64,000 nucleotides of DNA from CAWCDJ01 sp963794265 (GTDB taxonomy: Bacteria > Acidobacteriota > Terriglobia > Bryobacterales > Bryobacteraceae): contig CAWCDJ010000001.1 of NCBI GenBank assembly GCA_963794265.1, forward strand, positions 682,001 to 746,000, in the 5' to 3' direction. Position numbers and translations under genes: made by a program. Every line of letters begins with the position of its first letter. Position 1 is the stretch's first letter. The notes beneath the pieces are model-generated. The model was not told the DNA's origin and made no database searches. It saw only the letters and a program-made list of their open reading frames with translations. Shown piece by piece: positions 24,618-35,520 of the stretch.

Positions 24618-25736
24618 CTATTTTACCGGTTCCGGCTGCTTCTCCATCCAACTGGCCCAATATTCCTTCCATTCCACCTGCTCGCCCGCCGGCAGGACGT
24701 GCATGGGGTTGAGACCGTCGAGCATCACCGCGTATTCGTCGGTGTGGGTCTTCTTTCCCTGGTTGGCCAGGGCCTTGGGATGAGGCCCGTGGTGGATGCC
24801 GCGCGGATGCAGCGTGGCATAGCCCGGCTTGATGTTGTCTTTGCTGAAGAAATCGCCGTCGTGGTAGAAGATGAACTCGTCGTAATCCGTGTTGCGGTGG
24901 AAGAACGGCACGCGCAGAGCTTCGGCGTCCTGCTCGAGCGGCCTCGGCAAGAAACTGCACACCACCGCGCCTTCAGTGAGGAAGGTGGTGTGCGCGCTCG
25001 GCGGCAGATGGGCGCGATGGCTCATGATCGGCCGGATGTCGCGCATGTTGATCTTCCAGACGGTGAGATCGCCTTTCCAGCCCACCACGTCGATGGGGTT
25101 GAACGGATAGACCACCTTCGAGACTTCGTCTTCCACCTTGATGCGCACCTCCCACTCGCGATCGTCGTCCAGGTGCGGCGCGGGCTCGGGCGTGGTGATG
25201 ACGCCGGGGTCGTAGAGCGCGTGGTGCCCGATCATGCCCTTGTCGGGCTGCTCGAATTCGGCGCGCGATTGAACGATCAGGAAGAAGTTGTCTTCGGTCT
25301 GCGGAATCAGCCGGTAAGTCACGGCGCGCGGCAATACCAGATAATCGCCCGGCTCGAAAGCCAGCGGCCCGAAATCCGTCTCGATGGTTCCCCGTCCGCG
25401 ATGCACGAACATCAGTTCGTCGCCATCGGCATTCCGGTAGTAGAATGGCATGGCCTCGGAGCGCCGCGAAACGTACAGCTTCAAATCCTGATTGCCGAGA
25501 AAGGCTACGGGCATGCCTTCCGGATCCTTGCGATCGGTGGGGGAGAGGCGGTTGAGGTCGAACAGGTGGGGCCGCAGCTTGCCCTCGAAGCGGATCCAGC
25601 CGGTGGGAGGATGCGCGTGATAAAGGTGTGAGCTCTTGCCGTAAAACCCTTTGCGCCCGTGCTCTTCTTCGTATGTGCCCTCCGGAATTCCCACGTGCGC
25701 CTGCGGTGCGAATTTCCCCTTCTTGAGCGGGTACAT
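24618..25736 (-). CDS. homogentisate 1,2-dioxygenase-like cupin enzyme
   Basis: 372-aa cupin protein related to homogentisate 1,2-dioxygenase, which opens the aromatic ring of homogentisate in tyrosine/phenylalanine degradation. Supporting pieces: PFYYRNADGDELMFVHRGRG (cupin core near 110), PFFHRNTDYDEFIFYHDGDF, HPRGIHHGPHP (metal-site His cluster) and HTDEYAVMLDGL. AGGAGGG just above ATG 25736 gives a strong start. No fumarylacetoacetase or maleylacetoacetate isomerase lies nearby, so the actual aromatic substrate is inferred. It precedes the RraA-like gene in a tight two-gene unit. Confidence 0.8.
   Translation of the reverse strand: MYPLKKGKFAPQAHVGIPEGTYEEEHGRKGFYGKSSHLYHAHPPTGWIRFEGKLRPHLFDLNRLSPTDRKDPEGMPVAFLGNQDLKLYVSRRSEAMPFYYRNADGDELMFVHRGRGTIETDFGPLAFEPGDYLVLPRAVTYRLIPQTEDNFFLIVQSRAEFEQPDKGMIGHHALYDPGVITTPEPAPHLDDDREWEVRIKVEDEVSKVVYPFNPIDVVGWKGDLTVWKINMRDIRPIMSHRAHLPPSAHTTFLTEGAVVCSFLPRPLEQDAEALRVPFFHRNTDYDEFIFYHDGDFFSKDNIKPGYATLHPRGIHHGPHPKALANQGKKTHTDEYAVMLDGLNPMHVLPAGEQVEWKEYWASWMEKQPEPVK
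24620..24625 (-). promoter_or_regulatory. -10-like box before the RraA-like gene
   Basis: TAAAAT on the minus strand, eight bases before the ATG, within the last codons of the dioxygenase-like gene. May give an internal leaderless transcript. Confidence 0.35.
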
Positions 25737-25804
25737 AAGCCCTCCTGTAGACAGGATACCCACATTCGGGTGGGTGGGATTCCGATTTTGGGCCGGAAAC
25801 CGGC

Positions 25805-25810
25805 GATAAT
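25805..25810 (+). promoter_or_regulatory. -10-like box of the hpnB-like gene
   Basis: GATAAT eight bases before ATG 25819, with no Shine-Dalgarno in between. Confidence 0.4.
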
Positions 25811-25818
25811 GCGAGTCT

Positions 25819-26943
25819 ATGGTCCTGGGCCTCACGGTGGTGGCGATCTGGGTTTACCTGTTGGCCGGGCGCGGAGCATTCTGGCGGATCCGTGAGGATC
25901 GCGCGGAAAGCAAACTTCCCGCTGCCGCGCCTTCGGTGGCCGCCGTGATCCCTGCCCGCAACGAGGCGGAGACCGTGGGGCTCGCGGTGACGTCCCTGGC
26001 CGCTCAAAAATATCCGGGTGAATTTCACATCGTGGTGGCGGACGACGCAAGTAACGACGGAACCGCGAAAGTCGCCCGCTCCGCCGCCCCCGCCGGCCTC
26101 CTGACGGTGCTACCCGCCGGACCGCTTCCCCAAGGCTGGACAGGGAAACTCTGGGCGGTCGCGCAGGGCCTGAGGCAGGTCCGGCCGGACTACTATCTGC
26201 TGACCGACGCCGACATCGTGCATTCGCCCGATAACGTGGCGGCGCTGGTGTCTCGCGCCGCGGCAGGCGATTACGACCTGGTCTCTTACATGGCCATGCT
26301 CCGGTGCGAAAGCCCGGCCGAACGCGCACTCATCCCGGCGTTCGTTTTCTTCTTCTTTATGCTGTATCCGCCGGCGTGGATCCGCAGCCCGCGCCTCCGC
26401 ACCGCAGGAGCCGCCGGAGGATGCATGCTGGTGCGCCGCGAGGCTCTCGAACGCATCGGCGGAATCGACCGGATCCGCGCCGAACTGATCGACGACTGCG
26501 CCCTCGCCCGCGCCATCAAGGGCTCGGGCGGACGCGTCTGGCTGGGAGTGAGCGTGGGCACCCGCAGCATCCGCCGCTACGAAACATTCGGTGAGATCCG
26601 GCACATGATCGCCCGCACCGCTTTTACGCAGCTGCGGCGCTCCGCCGTATTGCTCACCGGTACCCTGGCGGGCTTGGCGTTGACCTACCTGGCGCCTCCC
26701 GTGCTCGCGTTTCGGGGCTCGTGGTACGGTGCCGCCGCGTGGGCGATGATGGCGGCATCCTATATCCCTGTGCTGCGGCTCTACCGCAGGAGCTTGCTTT
26801 GGGCTCCGCTGCTCCCGCTGATCGCTCTATTCTATTCGGCCGCGACCGTGAACTCGGCCGTGTCTTATTGGCGTGGCACCGGGGGCATGTGGAAGGGGCG
26901 CTCCCAAGCGGAAAAACCGGTGGTGCCGGGCTCGATTCAATGA
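25819..26943 (+). CDS. hpnB: family 2 glycosyltransferase, HpnB type
   Basis: 374-aa membrane glycosyltransferase of the hopanoid-associated HpnB family. One N-terminal membrane helix is followed by a GT-A domain: PSVAAVIPARNEAETVG, FHIVVADDASNDGTA, GWTGKLWAVAQG, and LLTDADIVH as the DxD-type metal motif. The C-terminal part has three or four membrane helices and ends SAVSYWRGTGGMWKGR, a family hallmark. HpnB is linked to hopanoid clusters, but no squalene-hopene cyclase or other hpn gene lies in this window, so the assignment rests on sequence. Ends in a region carrying an inverted REP-like pair. Confidence 0.82.
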   Translation: MVLGLTVVAIWVYLLAGRGAFWRIREDRAESKLPAAAPSVAAVIPARNEAETVGLAVTSLAAQKYPGEFHIVVADDASNDGTAKVARSAAPAGLLTVLPAGPLPQGWTGKLWAVAQGLRQVRPDYYLLTDADIVHSPDNVAALVSRAAAGDYDLVSYMAMLRCESPAERALIPAFVFFFFMLYPPAWIRSPRLRTAGAAGGCMLVRREALERIGGIDRIRAELIDDCALARAIKGSGGRVWLGVSVGTRSIRRYETFGEIRHMIARTAFTQLRRSAVLLTGTLAGLALTYLAPPVLAFRGSWYGAAAWAMMAASYIPVLRLYRRSLLWAPLLPLIALFYSAATVNSAVSYWRGTGGMWKGRSQAEKPVVPGSIQ

Positions 26944-27013
26944 ATCGCTCCCCGGCCCACCGGTTCGCGCCACTTCAACTGCTGAATCTTTATGCAAGCC
27001 TCTTGCCAACAGA

Positions 27014-27083
27014 TAGGGTAGGCCTCGCGGCCTGCCCATTTTGAAACAAAAGACCATGATGGGTGGCCAGGAGGCCTACCCTA
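27014..27083 (+). repeat. inverted pair of REP-like palindromes
   Basis: A copy of the 23-nt element (TAGGGTAGGCCT...CTGCCC) at 27014-27037 and a reversed copy at 27060-27083. TAGGGTAGGCCTC and its exact complement form 13-bp arms 44 bases apart. It lies between hpnB and gltX; other copies are at 31934-31956 and 34515-34537. It could fold into a large hairpin serving as transcript end. Confidence 0.7.
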
Positions 27084-27166
27084 TTAGATTACGCCGAACA
27101 TTGCGTAGCCGTTACCCGGCAGGATTTACATCCTGCTCGCGATCAAGGTCCCCTTCCTGCGCTTGT

Positions 27167-27172
27167 TATACT
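27167..27172 (+). promoter_or_regulatory. -10-like box of gltX
   Basis: TATACT nine bases before ATG 27182 of gltX, without a Shine-Dalgarno between. Confidence 0.4.
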
Positions 27173-27181
27173 TGGATTTTC

Positions 27182-28608
27182 ATGCTGCGAGTTCGCTTTG
27201 CGCCCTCCCCTACTGGCTTTCTGCATATTGGGAGCGCGCGCACTTTCATATTCAACTGGCTTTATGCGCGTCGAAATGGCGGCGCCATGATTCTGCGTAT
27301 CGACGATACAGATGTCGAACGCAACACGGAAGCCTCGCTCCAATCCATCTTCGAAGGCCTGCGCTGGCTCGACCTCGAATGGGATGAACAGTACAAACAG
27401 TCTGAGCGTCTGGCCCTGCATCGCCAGGCCGCCGAGGCGATCTTCCGGAAAGGACAGGCCTACCGCGACTTCACGCCGGCCCAGGTGGGCGACAGCGAGA
27501 GGTCAGGCGCGCAGGGCACCTGGCTGTTCAACTCCGGGATGCGCGAACTCCCGCAGGAGGAGAGCGACCGCCGCGCCGCCGCCGGCGAGCCGTTCGCGCT
27601 GCGCTTCCGCGTGCCGCGCGACCGCGACCGCCAGGTGTGCTTCGCCGACGCCGTTTACGGCCGGCAAGCGAAATCCACCGCCGATATCGAAGATTTCGCG
27701 CTGTTGCGCAGCGACGGCATGCCGACTTACCACCTGGGTTCCTGCGCCGACGATGCCGACCTGCGGATCAGCCACATCATCCGGGGCCAGGACCATCTCT
27801 CGAATACCTTCAAGCATGTCCTGATCTTCGAAGCGCTGGGCGCCGAGCCTCCGGTTTTCGCGCACCTGCCGCTGCTGGTGGCGCCGGACGGCGCCAAGCT
27901 TTCGAAGCGCAAGCACGGTCCGGTTGTGAGCGTCACTACATATCGGGACGCGGGCTTCCTGCCGCATGCGTTCGTGAACTTTCTGTGCCTGCTCGGCTGG
28001 TCGCCGAAGGACGATCGCGAGCAGATGACCCGGCAGGAACTGACGGACACCTTTTCGCTCGAGGGCATCAACCGCAGCAACGCCGTGGTCAATTTCAAGG
28101 ACGAAGACCCGTTCGATCCCAAAGCCGTCTGGCTGAATGCCGAGATGATTCGCGCCCTGCCGGTGGACGAACTGGCGGCCGCCCTGGTACCGTTCGCCCC
28201 GGAGATCGCCCCCGAAAAGATGCGGCAGATCACGCCGCTGATCCGCGAGCGGATCAAGCTGCTGCGCGATGTACAAACCGTGGCCGATTTCTTTTTTGCC
28301 AGGGAGCTGGCGCCCTACGATGCCGCGGAGCTGATTCCCAAAAAGGGCGATGCCCCGATGGCGCACCGGGTGCTCCAACGCGCGATCGAAGTGCTCGATA
28401 CGGCGGAGTTTTCGCACGATGGCCTGGAAGCCGCGTTGCGCTCGGCGGCGGCGGGCCTCGGCATCAAAGCGGGCCAGATGTTCGAACCGATTCGCGTGGC
28501 CGTCTGCGGGCGGAAAACAGCTCCGCCGCTGTTTGGAACCCTGGAAGCTCTCGGCCGCGAAACCTGCCTGACCCGCATTGCTCAGGCGATCGAAAAGTTG
28601 AAAACATT

Positions 28609-28612
<4 letters not shown>
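27182..28612 (+). CDS. gltX: glutamyl-tRNA synthetase
   Basis: 476-aa class I synthetase that charges tRNA-Glu. APSPTGFLHIGSARTF carries the HIGH motif, RIDDTDVERN follows, and KLSKRKHGPVVSVTTY is the KMSKS loop. The C-terminal anticodon-binding helices end in LTRIAQAIEKLKTL. The length is normal for bacterial GltX. ATG 27182 begins the conserved MLRVRFAPSPTG; earlier in-frame codons lie in the repeat region. First gene of a tight operon with glnS (ATGA overlap) and a carbamoyltransferase. Because a GlnRS is also present, whether this enzyme is discriminating is undetermined. Confidence 0.96.
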
Positions 28613-30339
<1,727 letters not shown>

Positions 30340-30342
30340 ACG

Positions 30343-31917
30343 ATGATCATTCTCGGAATCGGCGGCATTCAAGGGGATGCCGCGGCCGCCCTCCTCAAGG
30401 ACGGCGAACTGGCCGCGGCGGTGGAGGAATCGAAGCTCGTCCGGCAATCGCCCCGCGGCGCCAATGGCCACCTGCCCGAACGTGCCATCGCCACGTGCCT
30501 GGAACTGGCCGCGGCCAAACCCGAGCAGGTGGACGCGGTGGCCGTGGTGCGCCCGCTGCCAGAAACGGATTTCCACCTGCAATTGCGCGCACAATTTCCC
30601 AACAGCCGCATCGTGGTGCTGGAGCATCACCTGGCGCACGCGGCATCGGCCTACTTCCCTTCCCCGTTCGACGACGCCACGGTGTTGACGCTCGACCGCG
30701 GCGGCGATTTCCGCTGCGGGTCGCGCTGGCACGGCTGCGGCACCACCATGACGCTCGAACAGGAGCACTATTCGCCGGATTCGCTGGGCGACCTTTACGG
30801 CCGCGTCACCGAACTCCTGGGCTTCGTTGCGAATTCCGAAGAGCACAAAGTGCAGTGGCTTTCGGTCTGCGGCGACGCCCGCTTCCGCGACCTGTTCGTC
30901 GATATCATCGGGATGAGCGAAACCGGCCCGCGTTTCGACCGCTCCTACTTCAGCCTGGAGCGTGTCCAGCACGGCCGCTTCAGCTCGCGGTTCTACCAGC
31001 GACTGCACCTCGAGGACGGCCAGGTTGTTCCGGAGGGCTTGCGGGCGCACGTGGCGGCCGGCATCCAGAGGGCCGTCGAGGACACCGTAATCCAGATGGC
31101 CGGCAGCGCTTCGCGCGTGTGTCTCGCGGGCGGGCTCGGGCTGAATGCGCTGGTGGTTTCCGCCCTCGAAAAACGCTTCGGCAACAACAACGTCTTCGTG
31201 CAGCCGGTTGCCGGCAACGCCGGGACCGCCATCGGCGCGGTGCTCGAAACCTGGCACAACGCCTGCCGGCAGGAACGCCGGTTCCCGATGGAGACCCTGT
31301 GCCTGGGGCCGGCATTTCCAGCCGCCGCCATCAAGCCGGTGATCGAGAACTGCAAGCTGCGCTTCCGCTACCTGCTGACCGCCGACGAGGTGATCGATAC
31401 CGCGGTCGAGCAGTTGAACGACAACAAGATCGTCGCCTGGATGCACGGCCGCATGGAATTCGGCTCCCGCGCCCTGGGCAATCGCAGCATTCTCGCATCG
31501 CCACTCGATCCCTATTCCACCGAGAACCTGAACGCATTCATCAAGCACCGCGAGCCGTTCCGCAAGTTCGCCGCCTCCGTACCGGCCGAATTGTGCGCCG
31601 AATATTTCGAGGTCGGCTCGAACGCGCGGTACCTTTCGACCGTGGGCCACGTCCGGCCCGAGCATCGCGAGAAATTCGCCGCCGCCATCCTGGCCGATGA
31701 CCTCGTGCGCGTCCATGCGGTGGATCGCGAGGAAAACCCGCTGTACTGGAAACTCCTGCACGCCGCCGGCAAAGCCACGGGCCTGCCGGTGCTCTACAAC
31801 ACGTCGTTCAACCTGTTCGGCGAACCGCTGGTGTGCACGCCGCGGGATGCCGTCCGGAGCTTTTACTCCTCGGGTATCGACGCCATGTTCGTCGGCCACT
31901 TCTTCCTGCAAAAATAG
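30343..31917 (+). CDS. carbamoyltransferase (NodU/CmcH/TobZ type)
   Basis: 524-aa enzyme of the O-carbamoyltransferase family, which uses carbamoyl phosphate and ATP to carbamoylate a hydroxyl group. The N-terminal TsaD/Kae1-like ASKHA domain shows ILGIGGIQGDAAAALLKDGE, HHLAHAASAYFPSPFDDATV (metal-binding His cluster) and LTLDRGGDF. The second half shows CLAGGLGLNALV, GRMEFGSRALGNRSILASP and YNTSFNLFGEPLVCTP, all family hallmarks. It begins three bases after glnS, so it is translated from the same mRNA as two tRNA synthetases. Its acceptor is unknown; no sugar or antibiotic cluster is adjacent. Confidence 0.92.
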   Translation: MIILGIGGIQGDAAAALLKDGELAAAVEESKLVRQSPRGANGHLPERAIATCLELAAAKPEQVDAVAVVRPLPETDFHLQLRAQFPNSRIVVLEHHLAHAASAYFPSPFDDATVLTLDRGGDFRCGSRWHGCGTTMTLEQEHYSPDSLGDLYGRVTELLGFVANSEEHKVQWLSVCGDARFRDLFVDIIGMSETGPRFDRSYFSLERVQHGRFSSRFYQRLHLEDGQVVPEGLRAHVAAGIQRAVEDTVIQMAGSASRVCLAGGLGLNALVVSALEKRFGNNNVFVQPVAGNAGTAIGAVLETWHNACRQERRFPMETLCLGPAFPAAAIKPVIENCKLRFRYLLTADEVIDTAVEQLNDNKIVAWMHGRMEFGSRALGNRSILASPLDPYSTENLNAFIKHREPFRKFAASVPAELCAEYFEVGSNARYLSTVGHVRPEHREKFAAAILADDLVRVHAVDREENPLYWKLLHAAGKATGLPVLYNTSFNLFGEPLVCTPRDAVRSFYSSGIDAMFVGHFFLQK

Positions 31918-31933
31918 GACGTGGTCCGGATCT

Positions 31934-31956
31934 GGGCAGGCCGGAGGCCTACCCTA
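31934..31956 (-). repeat. REP-like palindrome copy
   Basis: Reverse-orientation copy of the 23-nt element: GGGCAGGCCGGAGGCCTACCCTA, described as arms GGCC/GGCC around GGA with flanking CAGG and TACCC. It lies 17 bases after the carbamoyltransferase stop. Confidence 0.7.
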
Positions 31957-32009
31957 CTTTTTTCCAACCTTCCCCTCCCCCCGTTCGTCCAAACGACGAA
32001 AAAGCGAGT

Positions 32010-32573
32010 ATGGTGGGAACACGCCAATTGGCGCTGGTCGACCGAATGGCATCCGTGGAATACGGCTCCGAGGCCGAACTTCTGGCCGCCTGCAAGCGGC
32101 AGGATATTCGTGCGTTTGAGCAGTTATACCAACGGCACGGGCCGCGGCTGAAGTCGGTCGCGTTCCACATCATCGGCAACCGGCAGGACGCCGAAGACGC
32201 GGTGCAGGAGACGTTTCTCAAGCTGTATCGCGCGATCGGCGGGTTCGAGGAGCAATCGAGCGTCGGGACCTGGCTTTGCCGGATCGTCATCAACGTCTGT
32301 TACGACCTGGCTCGGAAACGCGGGCGGGAGACGGAATCGCCGCCCGGAGACCGCGCGGCTCCGCCTAGCCAGATCGGGCTGAAAGTGGCGCTCGACGACG
32401 CCATGCGGCGCATCAATCCGCGCCATCGCATGGTGTTCCTGCTATTTGAGGTTGAGGGTATGCGGCATTCGGAAATTGCGTCGATCCTGGACATTCCGGA
32501 AGGGACCTCCAAAGCCTGGCTCTTCGAGGCGAAAAAGGAACTCAAGCGTTTGCTGACGGAGTCGCCGCGATGA
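32010..32573 (+). CDS. ECF-type sigma factor
   Basis: 187-aa extracytoplasmic-function sigma factor. Region 2 spans about 20-90 with QDAEDAVQETFLKLYRAIGG (region 2.2) and SVGTWLCRIVINVCYDLARK (2.4). Region 4 spans about 125-180 with RHRMVFLLFEVEGMRHSEIA and ILDIPEGTSKAWLFEAKKEL. ATG 32010 or 32046 could be the start; neither has a good Shine-Dalgarno. The stop overlaps the start of the anti-sigma gene (ATGA), so it is controlled by that protein. Likely directs an envelope-stress or surface regulon that includes its own operon. Confidence 0.9.
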   Translation: MVGTRQLALVDRMASVEYGSEAELLAACKRQDIRAFEQLYQRHGPRLKSVAFHIIGNRQDAEDAVQETFLKLYRAIGGFEEQSSVGTWLCRIVINVCYDLARKRGRETESPPGDRAAPPSQIGLKVALDDAMRRINPRHRMVFLLFEVEGMRHSEIASILDIPEGTSKAWLFEAKKELKRLLTESPR

Positions 32574-33181
32574 TTTTTCAATGCCATGACCTCGAACGCG
32601 CGCTCCGCTCCCCGGAACTGATGCCGGACGCCCGGGCGCACGCCGAAATCTGCGAGCGCTGCCGTCAGGAACTGTACCTGTGGTCGGAAATTTCGCGGGT
32701 GGCGCCGCAGCTTCATCGGGAGTGGGAGAGTCCGGCGCTGTGGCCGCGCATCGAGGCGGAAATGGCTGCGGCGCGGAAGTCTCGCAAAGTCGTTCCGATC
32801 TGGTGGTGGGCGGCTGCGGCGGCGGCCGTGATCTTCATGGCGGCGGTGCTGATCGAGCCATGGAAACCCGCCCTGCGGCCAAAGAACAACGATTTCCTCA
32901 CCGAAGACGCGCTGCGGCAGGTGCAGCAGGCGGAAGCGGTTTATGCCCGGTCGATCGACCGGCTTTCGAAGTTGGCGGGGGCGAGTCTCGAACAGTCGCC
33001 TACGCCGCTCGCGGCCGCGTATCGCGAAAAGCTCACGGTGCTCGATTCGGCCATCTCCGAACTCAGGGCCAACCTCGCGGCCAATCGCTATAACGTCTAC
33101 CTGCAGAACCAGCTTGCTTCGCTTTATCGCGAAAAGCAGGACACCTTACAGGAATGGTTGCAAAATGCGAAGCGCAATTAA
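32570..33181 (+). CDS. anti-sigma factor with ZAS-type motif and membrane helix
   Basis: 203-aa inner-membrane protein. Cytosolic part: H24-x3-C28-x2-C31 within RAHAEICERCRQEL, the zinc-binding anti-sigma signature. One membrane helix at about 74-92 (PIWWWAAAAAAVIFMAAVLI). The periplasmic part is a long coiled-coil helix pair (residues about 105-200). Coupling to the upstream ECF gene by an ATGA overlap supports its role in holding that sigma factor. Ends 17 bases inside the next gene. Confidence 0.85.
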   Translation: MIFQCHDLERALRSPELMPDARAHAEICERCRQELYLWSEISRVAPQLHREWESPALWPRIEAEMAAARKSRKVVPIWWWAAAAAAVIFMAAVLIEPWKPALRPKNNDFLTEDALRQVQQAEAVYARSIDRLSKLAGASLEQSPTPLAAAYREKLTVLDSAISELRANLAANRYNVYLQNQLASLYREKQDTLQEWLQNAKRN

Positions 33182-34517
33182 CGTCTTTCTCATCGTCTTC
33201 TGCGCGCTGACGGCGCTCGCGCGCGAAGAATACAAGCGCGATTTTCAAAAGACGGTCCCGTTGGGGGCCGGAAAGACTTTCCGTATCGATCACAAGCTGG
33301 GCAATATCGCTATCCGGACCAAGCCCGGCTCCGAGGCCTCGATCCACGCGGTGATCCGCACCTCGGCCGGATCGGCCGAGGAAGCCCGCCGCCTGGCGGA
33401 CAATATCCGGATCGACGTGGATACGTCGGCGGGCGGCGTGTCCGTCCGCACAACCTATCCCAGCAACTGGAACAACGTCTCCTACGGCGTGGACTACGAC
33501 ATTACGCTGCCGGACACCGCTCCGCTCGACGTCCGCAACCGCTTCGGCGGAATCGCCATCGATGACGCGCACGCCGGCGCCTCCATCAACAACCGGAATG
33601 GCCGGGTCATCGTAAGCCGCGGACGCGGCCGCCTGGAAGTGGATAACGCCTTCGGCAGTGTGGACGTGCGGGGCAACGACGGCGACGTGCTGGTGCGCGG
33701 CGGCAATGGCGCGGTCACCGTCGCCGACGTCAGCGGCACCGCCGACATCACGAACCGCTTCGGCAGCATCCAGGTGCGGAATGCGGGTAAGGGCCTCACC
33801 ATCCACAGCAACAACGGCGGCATCGAAGCCACCAACGTGGGCGGCGCAGCCAACATCGCGAACTCTTTCGGCAAGGTGATCGTGACCGATTCCCGGGGCG
33901 ACCTGTTCGTCCAGAATCAGAACGGCGAAATCCAGGCGACGGGCGTGGGCGGCGCCGCCGACTTGCACAACTCCTTCGGCGCGGTGCGCTTCTCGCGAAT
34001 CGCCAGGAACCTCACGGTGCGATCGCAAAACGCCGGCGTCGTGGGCGATTCGGTGGGCGGGTCGGCCATCATCGAGACCAGCTTCGGAAATGTCGATCTC
34101 CGCGGCGTCAAAGGTGGCGCGCGCGTTACCGCCGGCAACAGCCCCGTGCGGCTCACCTCGGTGGGCGGAGAGATCTACGCCAAGACTTCGTTCGGCGGCA
34201 TCGCCGTGGCCGACGCAGCCGGACCGGTGACCGCCGAAAACGGCTATGGATCGATCACGCTCGAGGCGCGCCCCGGCGGCAAGTGCCAGCCGGTCTCTCT
34301 GCACACGACGTTCGCTCCGATCCGCGTCACCCTTCCCCAAGGCTACGGCTACAACCTGACCGCGCAGACTTCCTTCGGCCACATCCAGTCCGATTTCGAA
34401 GTTGCCGCAAGCGGCGAGTTCGGCCGCGACGCCCTGACCGGTAAGATCGGCGGCGGCGGCTGCGAGCTCCACCTCACGGACCAGAACGGAAACATCGAGA
34501 TCCTGAAAGGCCAGTAG
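33165..34517 (+). CDS. DUF4097 beta-repeat secreted protein
   Basis: 450-aa exported protein. Signal peptide MRSAINVFLIVFCALTALA. The rest is a right-handed beta-helix-like array of roughly 20-residue repeats with N-x-F/N-G-x-I/V turns (DVRNRFGGIAIDDAHAGASI, EVDNAFGSVDVRGNDGDVLV, EIQATGVGGAADLHNSFGAV). This is the DUF4097 family, common in ECF-controlled operons in Bacteroidota and Acidobacteriota. Its start lies inside the anti-sigma gene, so all three genes form one unit and the product is probably the regulated envelope component. Exact function unknown. Confidence 0.85.
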   Translation: MRSAINVFLIVFCALTALAREEYKRDFQKTVPLGAGKTFRIDHKLGNIAIRTKPGSEASIHAVIRTSAGSAEEARRLADNIRIDVDTSAGGVSVRTTYPSNWNNVSYGVDYDITLPDTAPLDVRNRFGGIAIDDAHAGASINNRNGRVIVSRGRGRLEVDNAFGSVDVRGNDGDVLVRGGNGAVTVADVSGTADITNRFGSIQVRNAGKGLTIHSNNGGIEATNVGGAANIANSFGKVIVTDSRGDLFVQNQNGEIQATGVGGAADLHNSFGAVRFSRIARNLTVRSQNAGVVGDSVGGSAIIETSFGNVDLRGVKGGARVTAGNSPVRLTSVGGEIYAKTSFGGIAVADAAGPVTAENGYGSITLEARPGGKCQPVSLHTTFAPIRVTLPQGYGYNLTAQTSFGHIQSDFEVAASGEFGRDALTGKIGGGGCELHLTDQNGNIEILKGQ

Positions 34518-34562
34518 GGTAGGCCTCCGGCCTGCCCAAGCCGGGCGAAGCTCGGCCTACCG
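34515..34562 (+). repeat. REP-like palindrome with degenerate reversed copy
   Basis: Forward copy of the 23-nt element at 34515-34537, overlapping the stop of the DUF4097 gene, followed by a degenerate reverse copy (GGGCGAAGCTCGGCCTACC) at 34543-34561 that overlaps the stop of the CHAD gene. Likely a bidirectional transcript end. Confidence 0.65.
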
Positions 34563-35438
34563 TGCCGCCAGCGTCAATGCCGCGGTCCCCGCGCCAGCCC
34601 GCGCCACCGGCTTCCGGGGAGTTCGTTCGAGCGACCGCACCCACTGTTTGGCCGCTCCGGAGTACTCCTCGTTCCAGAGCTTGCGGAACGCATCCGCCTT
34701 CTTCTGCTGCTTCTGCTTGAAGGACGAAGCGATGGAGGCGTCGGGGTCCAGTTCCGCAATCAACTCCCGCGCCACGCGGTAGTCGTTCATGTCCCCGAGC
34801 AGGGTCTGGATGCGTTTGATCTGGCCCACCCACTCCTCCGCGACCGCCCCGTAAACCGGGCGGAAGAGTTCCACGGAGTAGCGAAATTTCTTGGACCGGA
34901 TCCGGAAGCGGTGCAGGTCGTTCACCGAGGAATGCGCCGAGGCCGCCTGGTCGCCGGATTGGAAGAATTTCTCCGCCATCCGGATCAACGGCCGCTCCAG
35001 TTCCGCGGTAGCCGGCTGCACGGGCAGGAGCCAACCCCGCCACTTGGAAGTCGATTTCCTCGCGCCCCAGCGCCGCAGCACCGCCAGCAGCACCGTCTCG
35101 GCTTCTTCCCTTTGCTCGCGGAGCTTCACTTCGAGCGCGGCGGCTTCGGCCGATTTCGAATCCGCAAGTAACTCGATGGCAATGTCGCGGTCCCGCACTT
35201 CGCCCGCGAACGACATGATCTCTTTCAGATTGCGGCGGATTTTCCGGCTCTCGCGCGCGGGAAAATACGGCTTGAAAACCGCCAGCGCCTGCGCGAAGCG
35301 CCGGATGGCCACGCGCAGATCGTGCACCGAATCCGCACCCTTGGAATGCAGCGTGGAACTCGCCTGAGAGGCCAGACCATCCAGCAGCCTGGTGGCCTGT
35401 TCGGTCACGAATTGCCCGGATTCGACGGCCTGCGGCAT
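34557..35438 (-). CDS. CHAD-domain protein
   Basis: 293-aa helical protein of the CHAD family (conserved histidine alpha-helical domain), which binds polyphosphate. Two paralogous halves each begin with a His/Arg/Lys motif: VHDLRVAIRRFAQALAVF (about 39-56) and LHRFRIRSKKFRYSVELF (about 175-192). The basic residues form the anion groove. No CYTH domain is fused or adjacent, so it is a stand-alone CHAD. Possibly associated with polyphosphate granules. A TAGAAT box lies ten bases before ATG 35438. Confidence 0.9.
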   Translation of the reverse strand: MPQAVESGQFVTEQATRLLDGLASQASSTLHSKGADSVHDLRVAIRRFAQALAVFKPYFPARESRKIRRNLKEIMSFAGEVRDRDIAIELLADSKSAEAAALEVKLREQREEAETVLLAVLRRWGARKSTSKWRGWLLPVQPATAELERPLIRMAEKFFQSGDQAASAHSSVNDLHRFRIRSKKFRYSVELFRPVYGAVAEEWVGQIKRIQTLLGDMNDYRVARELIAELDPDASIASSFKQKQQKKADAFRKLWNEEYSGAAKQWVRSLERTPRKPVARAGAGTAALTLAAR

Positions 35439-35520
35439 GCCTAAAACAATTCTATTACAAGCCGCTTGTCCGGCAATCTCAATCGGGGCACTTTGGTACG
35501 ATGAAAGTTTCCCTTCATTT

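Noticed and set aside
31965..31990. ECF-type promoter (CAACCTT ... CGTCC) before the ECF sigma gene
   Set aside because: The spacer is only 14 bases rather than about 16 and the -35 is imperfect; too weak to annotate.
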